From: a virus
Virus record (IMG/VR): IMGVR_UViG_3300030109_001846
Span: 1 to 33,757 of that record
DNA: 33,757 nt
Reading direction: 5' to 3' (one strand)
Shown: positions 18,625-29,209 of the stretch, piece by piece
Numbering within the stretch: the stretch's first letter is position 1
Layout: every line of letters begins with the position of its first letter
Notes under the pieces: model-generated
The model's database searches: none
The model's input: only the letters and a program-made list of their open reading frames with translations
Told to the model about the DNA's origin: nothing
Translations under genes and position numbers: made by a program

Positions 18625-21573
18625 TCATCTTATTATTCTTGCTCTTAATCTTGGTGATGTTTCTATTAAATAATCTCTAGACTCGCCCATATACTCAGAA
18701 ATAACATCCTTAATCATCTTCATTCTTTCATCTGCTAATGGTTCTAGCTTATACATATCTGACTTAATAAGTTTATCGAGGGAAGGGAGTATAGTCGTTG
18801 TAGCATCATACCCTGTGTCAGTTTGAAAACGTCCTCTACCATCGACAGTATTAAATAATGTAATCATGTCATTGTATTCTTGAGCCGTTAATAGAACCTT
18901 ATCTATTTTCTTATTAGGCATTAATGGTCCACTTGCCCCGGCATTACCTAGAGCAATTATTTCTTCATCAACAGCGTTATATTTTTTATCTCTAATATGT
19001 ACAGGAGAAAACCATTCCCATCCCATGCCATTACCTTGCTGTCTAACCTCGCCCCAAAGATTTAATCGTGGTGGTAACTCTTCACTAAATAATGGATTTC
19101 TAGATTTAGCTTTTTGAAGGGCTAGATAAAATCCTCTCATAGCCGGGGGCAACTCAGTATATCCTTCTGGGAGCATTGTATTAGATGCATTTGGAAACTT
19201 TATTCTTTCCTTAGTAGCTGACCATGATGAATTAGATGGTATATATGATTGCTGTGTCGGAGCTAATGAGAAAGCCACAGCCGATACTTTTTCTGATACA
19301 AGCTCTACAAATCTTTCAAACCTTTCTTCCCCAGACATATTAGGATTAGGTTTCATTATTATTTTAGTCATGTCAGATAAACCTTGCATCATAGGATGCT
19401 GGTCTATGTAATCTGTAGTAGCTAACGTAAAAGCCGTAGCCATTTCTAATAATACATCTGGGTCATCCTCATGCTGTACAAAGTAAGAATAATCTACAGC
19501 CATAGCCAATAAACCAGATACAGGGTCAAAGCGTGAGAAAGTAACCGATCTCATTGTTCCGTCATCCATTTTAAAAGTACAGGAATATCGTGGAATATTT
19601 AAACGATCTAGAGCTTGTTTAGCACCTCGGTCAGTTGGACCAGATCCTGTACAGAAAAAATCTTCGCTTGCTGTACCAGATACTAGACTAGATACTACAT
19701 AACCAATTCCAGCACCCATAGTAATCTTTGCCATTGCCTCGTCTTTTTCTCGCCCGGTTCCATTCTTAAATTTACTATAAACATTAAAAGGTAATGAACG
19801 ATCAAAGACCTCGGTAAAAATATTTACTGGTGTCTTATAAAAAGGTACAAACAGCTTTGCTATAGGATGGTTCATAGTAGGGGCTAGGCTACCAAAGAAC
19901 CCATCCAGATCACCTTGGAAAGTTAACTCTTTTGCCTCTTTTGCTCCAGCCTCAAATACATCTATTGGTGGATTTGTAAATGTTTCTGCGTAAACAGTTT
20001 TAGATTTTAGCATAGCATCTTCTTTAGATAGCCCACCCTTTAATGCATCATCATACGCTATAATAGATTTACGATATGCTTGTTTAGATATTGAGGCTCT
20101 CATAGCTATAACTTTAAAAAACTCATCTTCACCAACTAATGCTCTGCCAGACATTCTAAAATAAACGCCAAGGCTATCAACAAAAGCTGGACCATAATGG
20201 CCTTCTTTCATTTTGTTTACAATTTCACTAATATTGCCTGTAGAACCTATAGCCTTGTTAGTTCCTAAATCGAGTTTACTGCCATCCATAACTGGTTGCT
20301 CATCCCACAGAGCCTTGCTAGAAAGAATAAGAGCATCAAAAAAAGAATTTTGTATTCCATGTACACTTGCTAGAGCCTCACCCATCAGAATACGGTCTGA
20401 ATTGTCAGCCCCGGTTATTGTAGTTCTTACAGCACCAATGCCACCAGCCAAACCAGTTTCCATAACCTTTAGACCTTGGAATATACTATTGCCAGCTATG
20501 TTGACCAAATGCGTTACCGGGCTAGTAAGAATAGAGTTAAGCCATACTTCTATTACAGCATCTACAGACCTTGCCCCTAATGCTTGCTTAGCAAACATAG
20601 GACGTATTTGTTTAGGCACTCTTACATAAGTATCAAGTAATGTTTCTAAACTTTCTGGACTATCAAAACGCTCTAGCAATCCATTAATGTGATTAGCATA
20701 TTCTGTTATGTTACCACTTGGTGTAATTTTACCAGCATGACGTAATGTACTCATACCTCTAGCATATTCACTTACATTACCAGATAATGAGGCTGACAAT
20801 CGTGACGTAAAAGATATAAGTTGGAACGCTACCATTTGATCTTTAGGATCACCAGATTGTAACGCTTTTCTTGATGCTTGTTGTGCTAACTCACTCATAT
20901 TAACCAAGCCAATAATAGCACCTAGCGTATCTTCGGCTGGTAATACTTCACCGGGTTTACGTCCAGCCATTTTCATTATGACATTATATAAACCATTTTT
21001 TTCAGCTAACTTTGTTGCTGACTCTACTGTTACCGTATCTCTTCTTAATTTTGTAAATAATTCTTTGTTGGCATTTTTGACTTGCTCCATAAAACCAGCT
21101 AGGTTCTGATCGTATTGATCAAAAGCAAACACAGCCTTTAGACTTTCATCTGAGGTTAGCTTCTCACCTAATTTAACAAAGTTTATACCGGGATTTTTAC
21201 CTTCTGTAATTGTATTTAATAAGTCATTTAAATCTATGTCTTCAGTTGGCTTAATTAAAAGATAACCACCTTGATCAGTTACATCTTCTGTAGCCTTCAT
21301 AGAGCCGTATACTTTTTTCTCTGAACTTAAAACTGTACTAGATACTGCATCTTTGGCACTCTTCATTGCATCAGTAACAACCTTGCCCATACCAGCAAGT
21401 TTTATTTCACCTTGGGTATTGTCAGTATTAACTAGATTAACATCCTGTTCAGTAATCTGAGATGGGTCTTCAATAACGGGTTCTTCAACTACAGGCTGTT
21501 CCGGCTCAACCACCGGGAGATTAATAGGCTTTAATATATCTTTAGTAAGAGTTGGATCAGTATTAATTGCCAC
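18625..21573 (-). CDS. Large internal/ejection virion protein, 982 aa
   Basis: The gene follows the ART-bearing protein in the internal-protein block and has the size of T7 gp16-like ejection proteins. The N-terminus is Pro/Glu-rich (LPVVEPEQPVVEEPVIED). Later come long helices and hydrophobic segments at about residues 345-370 (ILTSPVTHLVNIAGNSIFQG) and about 620-640 (MGAGIGYVVSSLVSG), which could enter the host envelope. LTSPVTHLVNIAGN-type motifs occur in large phage 'polyvalent' ejected proteins. No lytic transglycosylase motif is visible. A GTG at 21573 is the start because AAGGAG lies six bases upstream. The longer frame has no site. The gene overlaps the preceding one by 11 bases. Confidence 0.75.
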   Translation of the reverse strand: MAINTDPTLTKDILKPINLPVVEPEQPVVEEPVIEDPSQITEQDVNLVNTDNTQGEIKLAGMGKVVTDAMKSAKDAVSSTVLSSEKKVYGSMKATEDVTDQGGYLLIKPTEDIDLNDLLNTITEGKNPGINFVKLGEKLTSDESLKAVFAFDQYDQNLAGFMEQVKNANKELFTKLRRDTVTVESATKLAEKNGLYNVIMKMAGRKPGEVLPAEDTLGAIIGLVNMSELAQQASRKALQSGDPKDQMVAFQLISFTSRLSASLSGNVSEYARGMSTLRHAGKITPSGNITEYANHINGLLERFDSPESLETLLDTYVRVPKQIRPMFAKQALGARSVDAVIEVWLNSILTSPVTHLVNIAGNSIFQGLKVMETGLAGGIGAVRTTITGADNSDRILMGEALASVHGIQNSFFDALILSSKALWDEQPVMDGSKLDLGTNKAIGSTGNISEIVNKMKEGHYGPAFVDSLGVYFRMSGRALVGEDEFFKVIAMRASISKQAYRKSIIAYDDALKGGLSKEDAMLKSKTVYAETFTNPPIDVFEAGAKEAKELTFQGDLDGFFGSLAPTMNHPIAKLFVPFYKTPVNIFTEVFDRSLPFNVYSKFKNGTGREKDEAMAKITMGAGIGYVVSSLVSGTASEDFFCTGSGPTDRGAKQALDRLNIPRYSCTFKMDDGTMRSVTFSRFDPVSGLLAMAVDYSYFVQHEDDPDVLLEMATAFTLATTDYIDQHPMMQGLSDMTKIIMKPNPNMSGEERFERFVELVSEKVSAVAFSLAPTQQSYIPSNSSWSATKERIKFPNASNTMLPEGYTELPPAMRGFYLALQKAKSRNPLFSEELPPRLNLWGEVRQQGNGMGWEWFSPVHIRDKKYNAVDEEIIALGNAGASGPLMPNKKIDKVLLTAQEYNDMITLFNTVDGRGRFQTDTGYDATTTILPSLDKLIKSDMYKLEPLADERMKMIKDVISEYMGESRDYLIETSPRLRARIIR

Positions 21574-24500
21574 CTTGTTCTCCTTGCTTAGATGCACCAG
21601 CCGATAATAATACTGGACCAACTATTCCATATTTTTCTAGTATTTCTATAACCTTGTCATCAAACACTACAAAAGTATCAGACGGTGTTTTTTTGGTAGG
21701 ATGACTTAGCGTTTTATATCTTAGACCTTTTAACCCTTGGCTGTTCATATCTTGGGCAAATTCTTTTGTCTTGCCATAATTAACACTAGCCGGGTTATTA
21801 GGCATTGCTTCTATAAGATCACTTACAGGCTGGTCTTCAGATATACCATACTCATCATAGTATTTACGCAAAGCATTCTGTACATTATCTGGTTGCTGGC
21901 TAAAGGATGTTTCTACATCAATTAAGTCTGTATCTTTTACATTAAGATTTACTTTGTAGGTTTTACCATCTTCTCCTTTAAAGAACGTAGCAATATCTTC
22001 ATTAGCATCAAAGTACAAGCCGTAACCAAAGTTAGTTTCACCTTGTCCTGTGCCAACCTTTTCTATACTAAATTTTTTAAAATCTGCACCCGAACCAGAG
22101 TAAGCAGTTATGCCTTGGTTTGATCCTGTGGCTTGTCCTGTGGGTCCACCACTTGGTCCATCTTTGGATTTGGCATTTTCGATTTCTTGTCTGAAGAAGT
22201 TCGTAAGTTCCTCCCCATCAGTATCGAGGTCGGTCCGTGATCGTACTTTGGAAGAAGATCCTCTGATGTTGCCAATGTTACTTTTATAACTGCCACCTTT
22301 ATTATCCTTTGTCCAATTATTACCAAGTTTAGTTAACTCACTTTCGTTTATATTAATATTTACATCAAAATTCAAGTCATTTGTTAAATTTGTTAATTTA
22401 CCTTCTGGTGAAACAAAATCTATTATATAGTTTTTGGCTTGTTCAATTGTTAATGGTGATCTTTTAATAGCATCTTTATCTATAATAATTTTAATACCCG
22501 GTTTGCCATTTACCATAATAGGCTGATACCCTCTAAACAAACCATTTGGATCTGCCTCAACTATTTTTTCAAATAATTCTTTTAAAGTTTCACTATTTCT
22601 TAAATTAGTTGATCCAGTTTCAACTATGTCTACAGAAAAATGTTTAGGATTTTTTGTTAATGTTTTTGCACTATTAACCCAAACTTCTGTTTGGTTAAGC
22701 ATATAGCCTAACCTTGAAGCCGTTTCTACAGCAGTATCATGGGATATAAAACCTTCCATAACAGTTGATGGATTTTGATACAGTTCCCATCCACCAGTAC
22801 CATGAACATTACCGTATAAATCTACACCAGTTCTTTTTGATACTATCTCTATAGCTTTAGATGTAGTTCTTTCATTTATACTAAATTTATCTTCATCTGG
22901 TAAATTGTTATAATCTTCGCCAAATTCTTTAGCCCAAGGAGAGCCTTTACCGGGATCAACTTCCATAGATATACGTCTTAAATTTCTAGATAATGCTGTG
23001 TCTATATTACCACCAGCTTGAACATCACCAGTAAGTCTTGTTAAGTTATTCCATCCTATTGCTTGTATTTCTCTAGGTTTCCAATCTGACTTACCCATCC
23101 AGTTAATGCTATTTAAATGATCAGTAAGTTCTCTTCCAAAAATGGCTCTATTTTCATACATTGGACCTTTTATACCACCACCACCAACATCAATAATAAT
23201 ATCATTTGGTACTTCATAACCTAATCTTTTAAGATGATTAATATATATTTCATCAACCAATCCGGTTTCTCTAGCTGAATGAATGTCTATAACAAAAGGT
23301 GAACCACCTTCTGGAGCATTGCCCATAATTGATCTTACATCTTTAGTATATCCACTATCAATAAAATCAGCTATTTTTTGACCAGCACCAGCCGTAACCT
23401 CTTTTCCATAAATAATGTCAGCTCCTATTTTATTTGCCATAGGCAGACCTTTACCTTTAACCTCTTCTAAAGGAACACCTCTTTTGAATTGTTCGTATAT
23501 AAATAAAACATTTTGCATTGCATTAGCTGGGCTTTCGTTTTGTTGTACTGAAAACCATGCTGTAGCTAATCTATCAGTTAATTCTTTGTTACCTTCAGAT
23601 ACTTGTTCAAACTCACCAAACACTTCATCATACCATTTAGCATCTTTCATAATCTGTTCTGGTGATGATGTTTTTTCTACACGCTTTATCCAATCATCAA
23701 ATGTAATATTTCCTATGGCTATATCGGGTAAATTATCATTAGGTGCTTTAATAACAGTTCTTTCATTTTTAGGTCCACCCGGATACGCTTTTTCACTTTC
23801 AATTCTTTGTAAATGTAATCTTAAATTTTCAGCACCTTTTTCTGGAACAATATCAATTCCACCTTCTGTTTTTAATTCTTGATTATTAGGAGCCAACTTA
23901 GCTAGTTGAGTGTTTATAGCCTTGTCCATTTCACCAACACCTAATGCAGATAATGTAGTGCCATCACTAGCATCTAAACTTTCCTGTGCTTTAGTTCCTA
24001 TAGTTTCTAATGTAGCTTTTAGATTAGGGCTACCCTTAACAGCGTTATATAATACACCTAGACCTTTAAAGCCTTGCTCCAAACCTTCACCTAATAATCC
24101 ACCCTCAAAATATCTCTGTGGGGCTTTCTGGAGTTTTTGTAAAAAGAAAGGCATATCTTCATCAGCCGATATACTTTGCAACATAGCTTTTTGTAGTTCA
24201 TCATTCTGTACAAAGAACTGTATGCCCATTTCTATCAGCCCTTCTTCTTCTGGTTTCATCCCAGCAAATTCAGCCGTGCCATATCCTAGAACATTGGCTA
24301 AAAAGTTTTTACCGTATCCTAATGCTTTAATGCCTTTAGCATAGACAGCACCGGGAGCAACTAGCCTTCCCATTTCAGTACCAAAAGCACCACCTATTTC
24401 CTGTGCTTTGCCTTCTGGTGCTAATGCATCATTTAGATATTCATTTATAGAATTATACCCCGGTACATTTTCACTTAGCCACGGCATGACATTGTTGTTA

Positions 24501-24763
24501 ACAAAAGGGAGTAGGGTATTAAATGTTTCTTCACCAGCGAGGGCAATCCCACCGGGAATAGATTTTATACCACCATATAAAAAGTCGGGTGTGCCTTTCA
24601 ATATATTACCAGCCGTTGTACCCATTTGCTTTATTTTTTCAAAATCTTCATAGCCTCTTAATATTTTCTCATTAGCAAACAACCGACCATCTTTTAAATA
24701 GGTAGTATTGCCATGTGATCGTATTCTACGGCTATCAGATATTTCTTTAAATAATTCGTCCAT
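21563..24763 (-). CDS. Large internal virion protein with C-terminal ADP-ribosyltransferase-like domain
   Basis: This 1066-residue protein lies in the internal-protein block. The N-terminal third is Gly/Ala-rich with hydrophobic stretches (GTTAGNILKGTPDFLYGGIK, GRLVAPGAVYAKGIKALGYG). The middle, at about 480-560, has GSPFVIDIHSARETGLVDEI and IQAIGWNNLTRLTG, a layout seen in phage polyvalent proteins. Residues about 884-1045 look like the ART domain found at the ends of such proteins: ITAYSGSGADFKKF, then GYGLYFDANEDIATFF, and finally DTFVVFDDKVIEILEKYGI. The usual His or Arg of the first motif is Ser here (YSGSG). If active, it would modify host targets after ejection. The start overlaps the preceding stop (TAATG). 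The virion-protein role is likely, and the ART call is moderately secure. Confidence 0.76.
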   Translation of the reverse strand: MDELFKEISDSRRIRSHGNTTYLKDGRLFANEKILRGYEDFEKIKQMGTTAGNILKGTPDFLYGGIKSIPGGIALAGEETFNTLLPFVNNNVMPWLSENVPGYNSINEYLNDALAPEGKAQEIGGAFGTEMGRLVAPGAVYAKGIKALGYGKNFLANVLGYGTAEFAGMKPEEEGLIEMGIQFFVQNDELQKAMLQSISADEDMPFFLQKLQKAPQRYFEGGLLGEGLEQGFKGLGVLYNAVKGSPNLKATLETIGTKAQESLDASDGTTLSALGVGEMDKAINTQLAKLAPNNQELKTEGGIDIVPEKGAENLRLHLQRIESEKAYPGGPKNERTVIKAPNDNLPDIAIGNITFDDWIKRVEKTSSPEQIMKDAKWYDEVFGEFEQVSEGNKELTDRLATAWFSVQQNESPANAMQNVLFIYEQFKRGVPLEEVKGKGLPMANKIGADIIYGKEVTAGAGQKIADFIDSGYTKDVRSIMGNAPEGGSPFVIDIHSARETGLVDEIYINHLKRLGYEVPNDIIIDVGGGGIKGPMYENRAIFGRELTDHLNSINWMGKSDWKPREIQAIGWNNLTRLTGDVQAGGNIDTALSRNLRRISMEVDPGKGSPWAKEFGEDYNNLPDEDKFSINERTTSKAIEIVSKRTGVDLYGNVHGTGGWELYQNPSTVMEGFISHDTAVETASRLGYMLNQTEVWVNSAKTLTKNPKHFSVDIVETGSTNLRNSETLKELFEKIVEADPNGLFRGYQPIMVNGKPGIKIIIDKDAIKRSPLTIEQAKNYIIDFVSPEGKLTNLTNDLNFDVNININESELTKLGNNWTKDNKGGSYKSNIGNIRGSSSKVRSRTDLDTDGEELTNFFRQEIENAKSKDGPSGGPTGQATGSNQGITAYSGSGADFKKFSIEKVGTGQGETNFGYGLYFDANEDIATFFKGEDGKTYKVNLNVKDTDLIDVETSFSQQPDNVQNALRKYYDEYGISEDQPVSDLIEAMPNNPASVNYGKTKEFAQDMNSQGLKGLRYKTLSHPTKKTPSDTFVVFDDKVIEILEKYGIVGPVLLSAGASKQGEQGGN
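21580..21585 (-). promoter_or_regulatory. Shine-Dalgarno that selects a GTG start for the ejection protein
   Basis: AAGGAG on the minus strand, six bases before GTG at 21571-21573 and inside the last codons of the upstream gene. It decides the start against a longer frame opening at 21621. Confidence 0.75.
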
Positions 24764-26595
24764 TACTGTAATTCTCTACCTAAAACTATTGGGTAACCAT
24801 CTATTATTGTTTTGCTAAAATTTTTGTATGTAGTTTTATGATTGGCAATTATTTCTTCGGCTGTGCCAATAGCCTCTGCAACAAGACTATTTAAGTTACC
24901 ATCTGTTACATTTTTAAATTTTTCTGATAGTTGAGCATCAGTATTTTCTATAATTGTTGCTATTTCTTGTATTGTAGATATTGCATTTTTTCTGTTGGCT
25001 TTAATTCTATTAGCTATTAGTTCTACACCTTTGCTTTCCATTAAATTTTTTGCCGTTAAAATTGCAGAGAAAGGTTTTCCATCTAATTTTGCCTGTAGTT
25101 CAGCCTCAAACACATCACCCATAATTTCTCTAAATACTCTTTCTTTTAACGCATCGTCACCGTCTGGGTCTGTCACTCTTATCTCTGGGTTATGTCCAGT
25201 CTGATCAAGTACATAAGTTCTAGCATCGCCCATTTGTTGATTGCCTAAAGAATTAATTTGGTTAGACATACTAAAGAAGGTGGCTTGACCAATTTTTTGA
25301 TTAGAAAATTCATTAGTCAGTTCGTCTAAGGTAAGAGGTTTTTCTGTAGAAAATAATTTTCTTCTAAGTTTTATTATTGTGTTAGCATCATCTTTAAAAT
25401 TATTTCTTATATCATCTTCGTAGGCTTTACTTATTTTTTCCCAACTTATTAATTCTTCACTTGTGCCTCTTAATTCTTTTATCTGGAAAGGAGCCATTAT
25501 TTTATTAGCACTATCTTCGTCACCTTCAGCTAGGAATGAAATAGCATCAGATATAGCAAAGTTTATTTTTTCTTCATTCTTTTTTATGTCTAAATCATCT
25601 TGTTCTTTTAATAATTTTTTACTTTCATCTATTCTATCTATAACTTGTTTAACAAAATCTTTTCGGCTTATCCCGTATTCTGTAGCCAAAGCCATAGCTT
25701 GCCCTATTTTTTTAGGCATTTTATTAAAGTTACCTTCATACATCTCTGGTAAAAATTCAGAAGGTTTACCCGATCTAAGTAATTCATCAACCACTATGCG
25801 TTTAGACGTTGTTTTAATAGCCTCTTTTATTCTGTTATTAAAGCCAACAGTATCCAAGCCTTGCATTGCTAAACCACTTATTTCAGTAGCAATTAATTTT
25901 TTTAAGTTTAAACCAGCATTTTCATCGCTATCAATCCAGTTTTCAATAAGAGTGCCAACATCATTAACTACTAATTCTGAGTTTGCTATTGAAACACTTT
26001 TGTTTAACTTATTAATTTCACCCACATATTTATCAGCGTAGGTTACATAAGATGCATTATTAGTTATGCCCATTTTAGCCCTTAATTTTCGAGCAAATCC
26101 GGGTGATGTTTCATCGAGTGTTGATGCGTAACCAGCAACGATTTCATCAAGCTGTTCTTTAAGGTTTTCCGGGGCTAATGCTGATCGATCTTTTTCTGAC
26201 AAAGTTCCAAAATTTTCAACATTTGTATTATAATTTTTTAAAACACTCGCTATTTTGTTGCGAGATAAATATTCTAATTCATCATAAACAACGGCTAATT
26301 GAGCATTCCTTAATGATTGACCATAAACAGAAAATTTATCTCCCCCAATAGGTATTTCTTCCCCAGCACCATAAGCATCTTCTATCTGTTTTTTTGTAGG
26401 GGCGTTTTCGGTTCCATATTCAGCTCCCTCAATTTTAGCCCTTTGTTCAGCTATCTGAAAAAAGAAACTCGACATTCTATCTAAGTTATTTGACAGTTCA
26501 TTAAAAGCCTGTGCCTGTACACGACTAGCCGTAAAATCTACTTCGGGTATTTTAAACTGTAACCCAGACCTTTGTAATTTTAGACTTTCAGCCAT
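24763..26595 (-). CDS. Internal virion protein, gp15-like position, 610 aa
   Basis: A long, mostly helical, charged protein without transmembrane segments. It begins MAESLKLQRSGLQFKIPEVD and continues with coiled-coil-like segments (RMSSFFFQIAEQRAKIEGAE, KKLLKEQDDLDIKKNEEKIN). Position after the gp14-like protein and before the two largest internal proteins matches T7 gp15 and its relatives, which form part of the DNA-ejection channel. The ATG at 26595 overlaps the preceding stop by eight bases (ATGGCTGA). A TTG at 26604 is less likely. The assignment rests mainly on order, size and composition. Confidence 0.75.
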   Translation of the reverse strand: MAESLKLQRSGLQFKIPEVDFTASRVQAQAFNELSNNLDRMSSFFFQIAEQRAKIEGAEYGTENAPTKKQIEDAYGAGEEIPIGGDKFSVYGQSLRNAQLAVVYDELEYLSRNKIASVLKNYNTNVENFGTLSEKDRSALAPENLKEQLDEIVAGYASTLDETSPGFARKLRAKMGITNNASYVTYADKYVGEINKLNKSVSIANSELVVNDVGTLIENWIDSDENAGLNLKKLIATEISGLAMQGLDTVGFNNRIKEAIKTTSKRIVVDELLRSGKPSEFLPEMYEGNFNKMPKKIGQAMALATEYGISRKDFVKQVIDRIDESKKLLKEQDDLDIKKNEEKINFAISDAISFLAEGDEDSANKIMAPFQIKELRGTSEELISWEKISKAYEDDIRNNFKDDANTIIKLRRKLFSTEKPLTLDELTNEFSNQKIGQATFFSMSNQINSLGNQQMGDARTYVLDQTGHNPEIRVTDPDGDDALKERVFREIMGDVFEAELQAKLDGKPFSAILTAKNLMESKGVELIANRIKANRKNAISTIQEIATIIENTDAQLSEKFKNVTDGNLNSLVAEAIGTAEEIIANHKTTYKNFSKTIIDGYPIVLGRELQ

Positions 26596-27127
26596 AAGGT
26601 CCAAGCCCTCCAGAATATGATGGTGTAGGCGTTACAGCACTACTAAAACCAAAACCGTCACCCCCATAAATTTGCTTAGTTGTTCCGTATGACGTAGCTA
26701 TTTTGCCCATCATTTGGAACGGGGCTAGTTTCTTAATTGTCTTCGCACCTGTTAATTGTTGCCCGGCTTGATACTTAGCCATCTCTTTAGCCATTGTCGC
26801 ATTATCTCTGGCTATAATAAATTCGCTTATACCAACCCTTCGGTTATAATTGTTAACCATATTAATTGCTTCACCAGAGGCAAACGGATTAAATCCTCTT
26901 GAGGCTCCTCTAGCTATGTTTGCTGATATGACTTGGTTCATTCTGCGTAAGACTTCATTGCCTTGCCTTTTATACGCTACAGCATCGGCTCTGCCTTGGA
27001 TTTCAGTTTGTTTAGCCTGTGCTTCCAGTTGCTGTGCCTGTGCCTGTTTGCCTCTGTATTCTGCTAAAGCACCAGCCGTTCCAACAGCCATTGCAATATA
27101 AGGTGCTACTAAAGCTATAGCTTCCAT
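26588..27127 (-). CDS. Internal virion protein B (gp14-like)
   Basis: The 179-residue protein has a hydrophobic N-terminus (MEAIALVAPYIAMAVGTAGA) and a long Gln/Ala helix (AEYRGKQAQAQQLEAQAKQT). It continues with GNEVLRRMNQVISANIARGA, SRGFNPFASGEAINMVNN and a Gly/Tyr/Ser-rich end. This is the layout of T7 gp14-type proteins, which leave the virion first and insert in the outer membrane. A TAGGAG site precedes the ATG, which directly follows the tail-tube B stop. Confidence is good from both motif style and gene order. Confidence 0.85.
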   Translation of the reverse strand: MEAIALVAPYIAMAVGTAGALAEYRGKQAQAQQLEAQAKQTEIQGRADAVAYKRQGNEVLRRMNQVISANIARGASRGFNPFASGEAINMVNNYNRRVGISEFIIARDNATMAKEMAKYQAGQQLTGAKTIKKLAPFQMMGKIATSYGTTKQIYGGDGFGFSSAVTPTPSYSGGLGPYG

Positions 27128-29209
27128 TTACGCTCCTACTGCTAATTTAAAATCCATCGACAGCACCGTAAAAAATACAGGCTTAGATTGACTTATTGTT
27201 ATTTGTGCATCGGTATCATAGCCTACCAGACCATGTACTTTTTTAACTCCGGTAATTGTTGGCACAGCACCCCCACCCGAATAGGGAAGGGTAGCCAACG
27301 GCACTTCATAACCATTGACCGTTAGGTTCTGTGTTCGGTACATAACCGGGGCAATTTCTAATATTCTTTTCTTTTGGGTTACAACCTTACCACTTGGCAA
27401 ATTCGGTTCTGCCGGGTTCGTTTTAACCGTTACCGTAAAATCCAGACCAGCCTCTACATAGGTTGATGGCTGTGCCGATGTTGTAATTGTTCCAGAAGAA
27501 TTAACCGTTACATCACTTTCTACAATATCATCCCGTATAACTTTGGCTGTCTTCGCATTTAAATGAGCCACCAGATTATAACTTGTTCCACTAAAACTAG
27601 ATGTTTTCTGAACCGAACTGTCGGTGGTAAAATCATCGTCAAAAACTTCTAGATAATATTTTGTAGCACTATTAACAGTTCTTTTTACAACAACGTAGAT
27701 TGTATCGAGATCAACCCCAATATCCAGAAAAGTTCCATCTGTCTGAAGAAAAGAAGGAGCCACAATGTTTTGTTGTTTGTGGAGCATAAAACAGGCAAGA
27801 GTACCCCCTAAACCCGAACTGGCAGAACGGTAGCCCGTAGTGCTTGTGCCATTAACAATCATTAATAAATCGCCTTCGGTTGTATCGGTAGCTGGGCGTA
27901 CAGCCATAGCTTTCGGATCAACTATAAGATGGCTGGCTAAAAGGCTGATATTATTAGCAACGTAGGATAATTCGACATCACTAAACAGCATTTCCCTTAA
28001 TGCCTTTCCTTGCCTCTGGATGAAGAAAGTACCCCCTTCGGTAGCCACGGGTTTAATGCCATCCTTTGATCCTCTTTTGGTTGTGCTTTTAACGGAAACA
28101 TTGGAAGGCGTTATTGGGTCAAGATCAGCTTGAGGAATAAAAAATTCACCCCCAGTAGTAAATACCTGTAAATCTCTGCCCGACCTTAGACCGACTATTG
28201 AATTTAAGGCATCGGTTTCAAGAGTAACAACAAACGCATCATCATCTAAATTTTCTGACGGTCTAAAGTTTAATTCTCCCACTTTCGAGCCGAACAAAGT
28301 CATCGGCAGTTTATACGCTCCACCTAAATACAAACGCCCTTCATGGAATGTACAGGTATGAGGGTAGCCCGATGTTGAAGACCATGCATCATAATGGCTA
28401 TTATCGTAAGTCCATTGACCTGTAGCTATGGCATCGGTTGTTGAAAAAGGAACCAAGACTACAGCCTCGGCTGTCGTAGCCGATAAAAACTTTGTTATAC
28501 GAGCCTTGCCAAAACCCGACCATGTTGTAGAACTATTAAGACTTTGATAGACAATCTGGTTGGTTGTTGAACCACTAAAAAAAGAAGCACTTGTCGTTAG
28601 TTTAACATTTCCAGATGTGGCTGATGCTGTTAATGTTCCACTTGGGTTGGATACATTGACGGACAGCCCTATAATATCACCACGGATTAAAGGTGGATTA
28701 AGATCATTTAAAAGTGTAAAAGTCCACGTTGTATCACTTGCCCCACGAACCACTTTAAACGGGTGAACATTACGGTTTACAAAAATAATCGTGTCAGCGT
28801 TCTGGGTAAAATTTAATTGTCTGATATCCAAAGCTGTACCCGACAAAACAGTAATGGTAAAATCAAGATGGCTGTTACCCGATCCGTTAATGTTTGTTTG
28901 CAAGGTTCCGTCTTTCCAAACCATTAAACGTAAATTAGTTGCACTTGTTAACTGCAATAACAGCAAATAAGTTTGCCCTGTGGAATACTCAAATGGAATT
29001 AAACGAAAGGCATCTGTTACACCCGGTGTACCAAGATCATGTACAAACTTTAAACCCGGTCTACGGCTAAAGCCCCCTTGAGGTTCAAAGATAACATTTT
29101 TGGCTTGGGATACTGAACTGTAATATTGTTCTATATCAACTCTACCACGCAACAATGGATCAATTTCACCATGCGAAAAACTGGATTGATATTGTTGTAT
29201 TCTGCTCAT
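27128..29209 (-). CDS. Tail tubular protein B (nozzle, gp12-like)
   Basis: The 693-residue protein starts with the classic gp12-like signature QSSFSHGEIDPLLRGRVDIE, then QYYSSVSQAKNVIFEPQGGF and SRRPGLKFVHDLG. Most of the rest is beta-rich, and TFHEGRLYLGGAYKLPMTLF is another recurring family segment. Such proteins form the hexameric tail nozzle to which fibres attach. The ATG overlaps the tail tubular A stop (ATGA). Length fits the family. No odd feature is seen. Confidence 0.92.
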   Translation of the reverse strand: MSRIQQYQSSFSHGEIDPLLRGRVDIEQYYSSVSQAKNVIFEPQGGFSRRPGLKFVHDLGTPGVTDAFRLIPFEYSTGQTYLLLLQLTSATNLRLMVWKDGTLQTNINGSGNSHLDFTITVLSGTALDIRQLNFTQNADTIIFVNRNVHPFKVVRGASDTTWTFTLLNDLNPPLIRGDIIGLSVNVSNPSGTLTASATSGNVKLTTSASFFSGSTTNQIVYQSLNSSTTWSGFGKARITKFLSATTAEAVVLVPFSTTDAIATGQWTYDNSHYDAWSSTSGYPHTCTFHEGRLYLGGAYKLPMTLFGSKVGELNFRPSENLDDDAFVVTLETDALNSIVGLRSGRDLQVFTTGGEFFIPQADLDPITPSNVSVKSTTKRGSKDGIKPVATEGGTFFIQRQGKALREMLFSDVELSYVANNISLLASHLIVDPKAMAVRPATDTTEGDLLMIVNGTSTTGYRSASSGLGGTLACFMLHKQQNIVAPSFLQTDGTFLDIGVDLDTIYVVVKRTVNSATKYYLEVFDDDFTTDSSVQKTSSFSGTSYNLVAHLNAKTAKVIRDDIVESDVTVNSSGTITTSAQPSTYVEAGLDFTVTVKTNPAEPNLPSGKVVTQKKRILEIAPVMYRTQNLTVNGYEVPLATLPYSGGGAVPTITGVKKVHGLVGYDTDAQITISQSKPVFFTVLSMDFKLAVGA

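Noticed and set aside
22108-22326. Second minus-strand frame in the large internal-protein gene
   Set aside because: It is nested in another frame of the 1066-residue protein, has no ribosome site and reads as low-complexity shadow.
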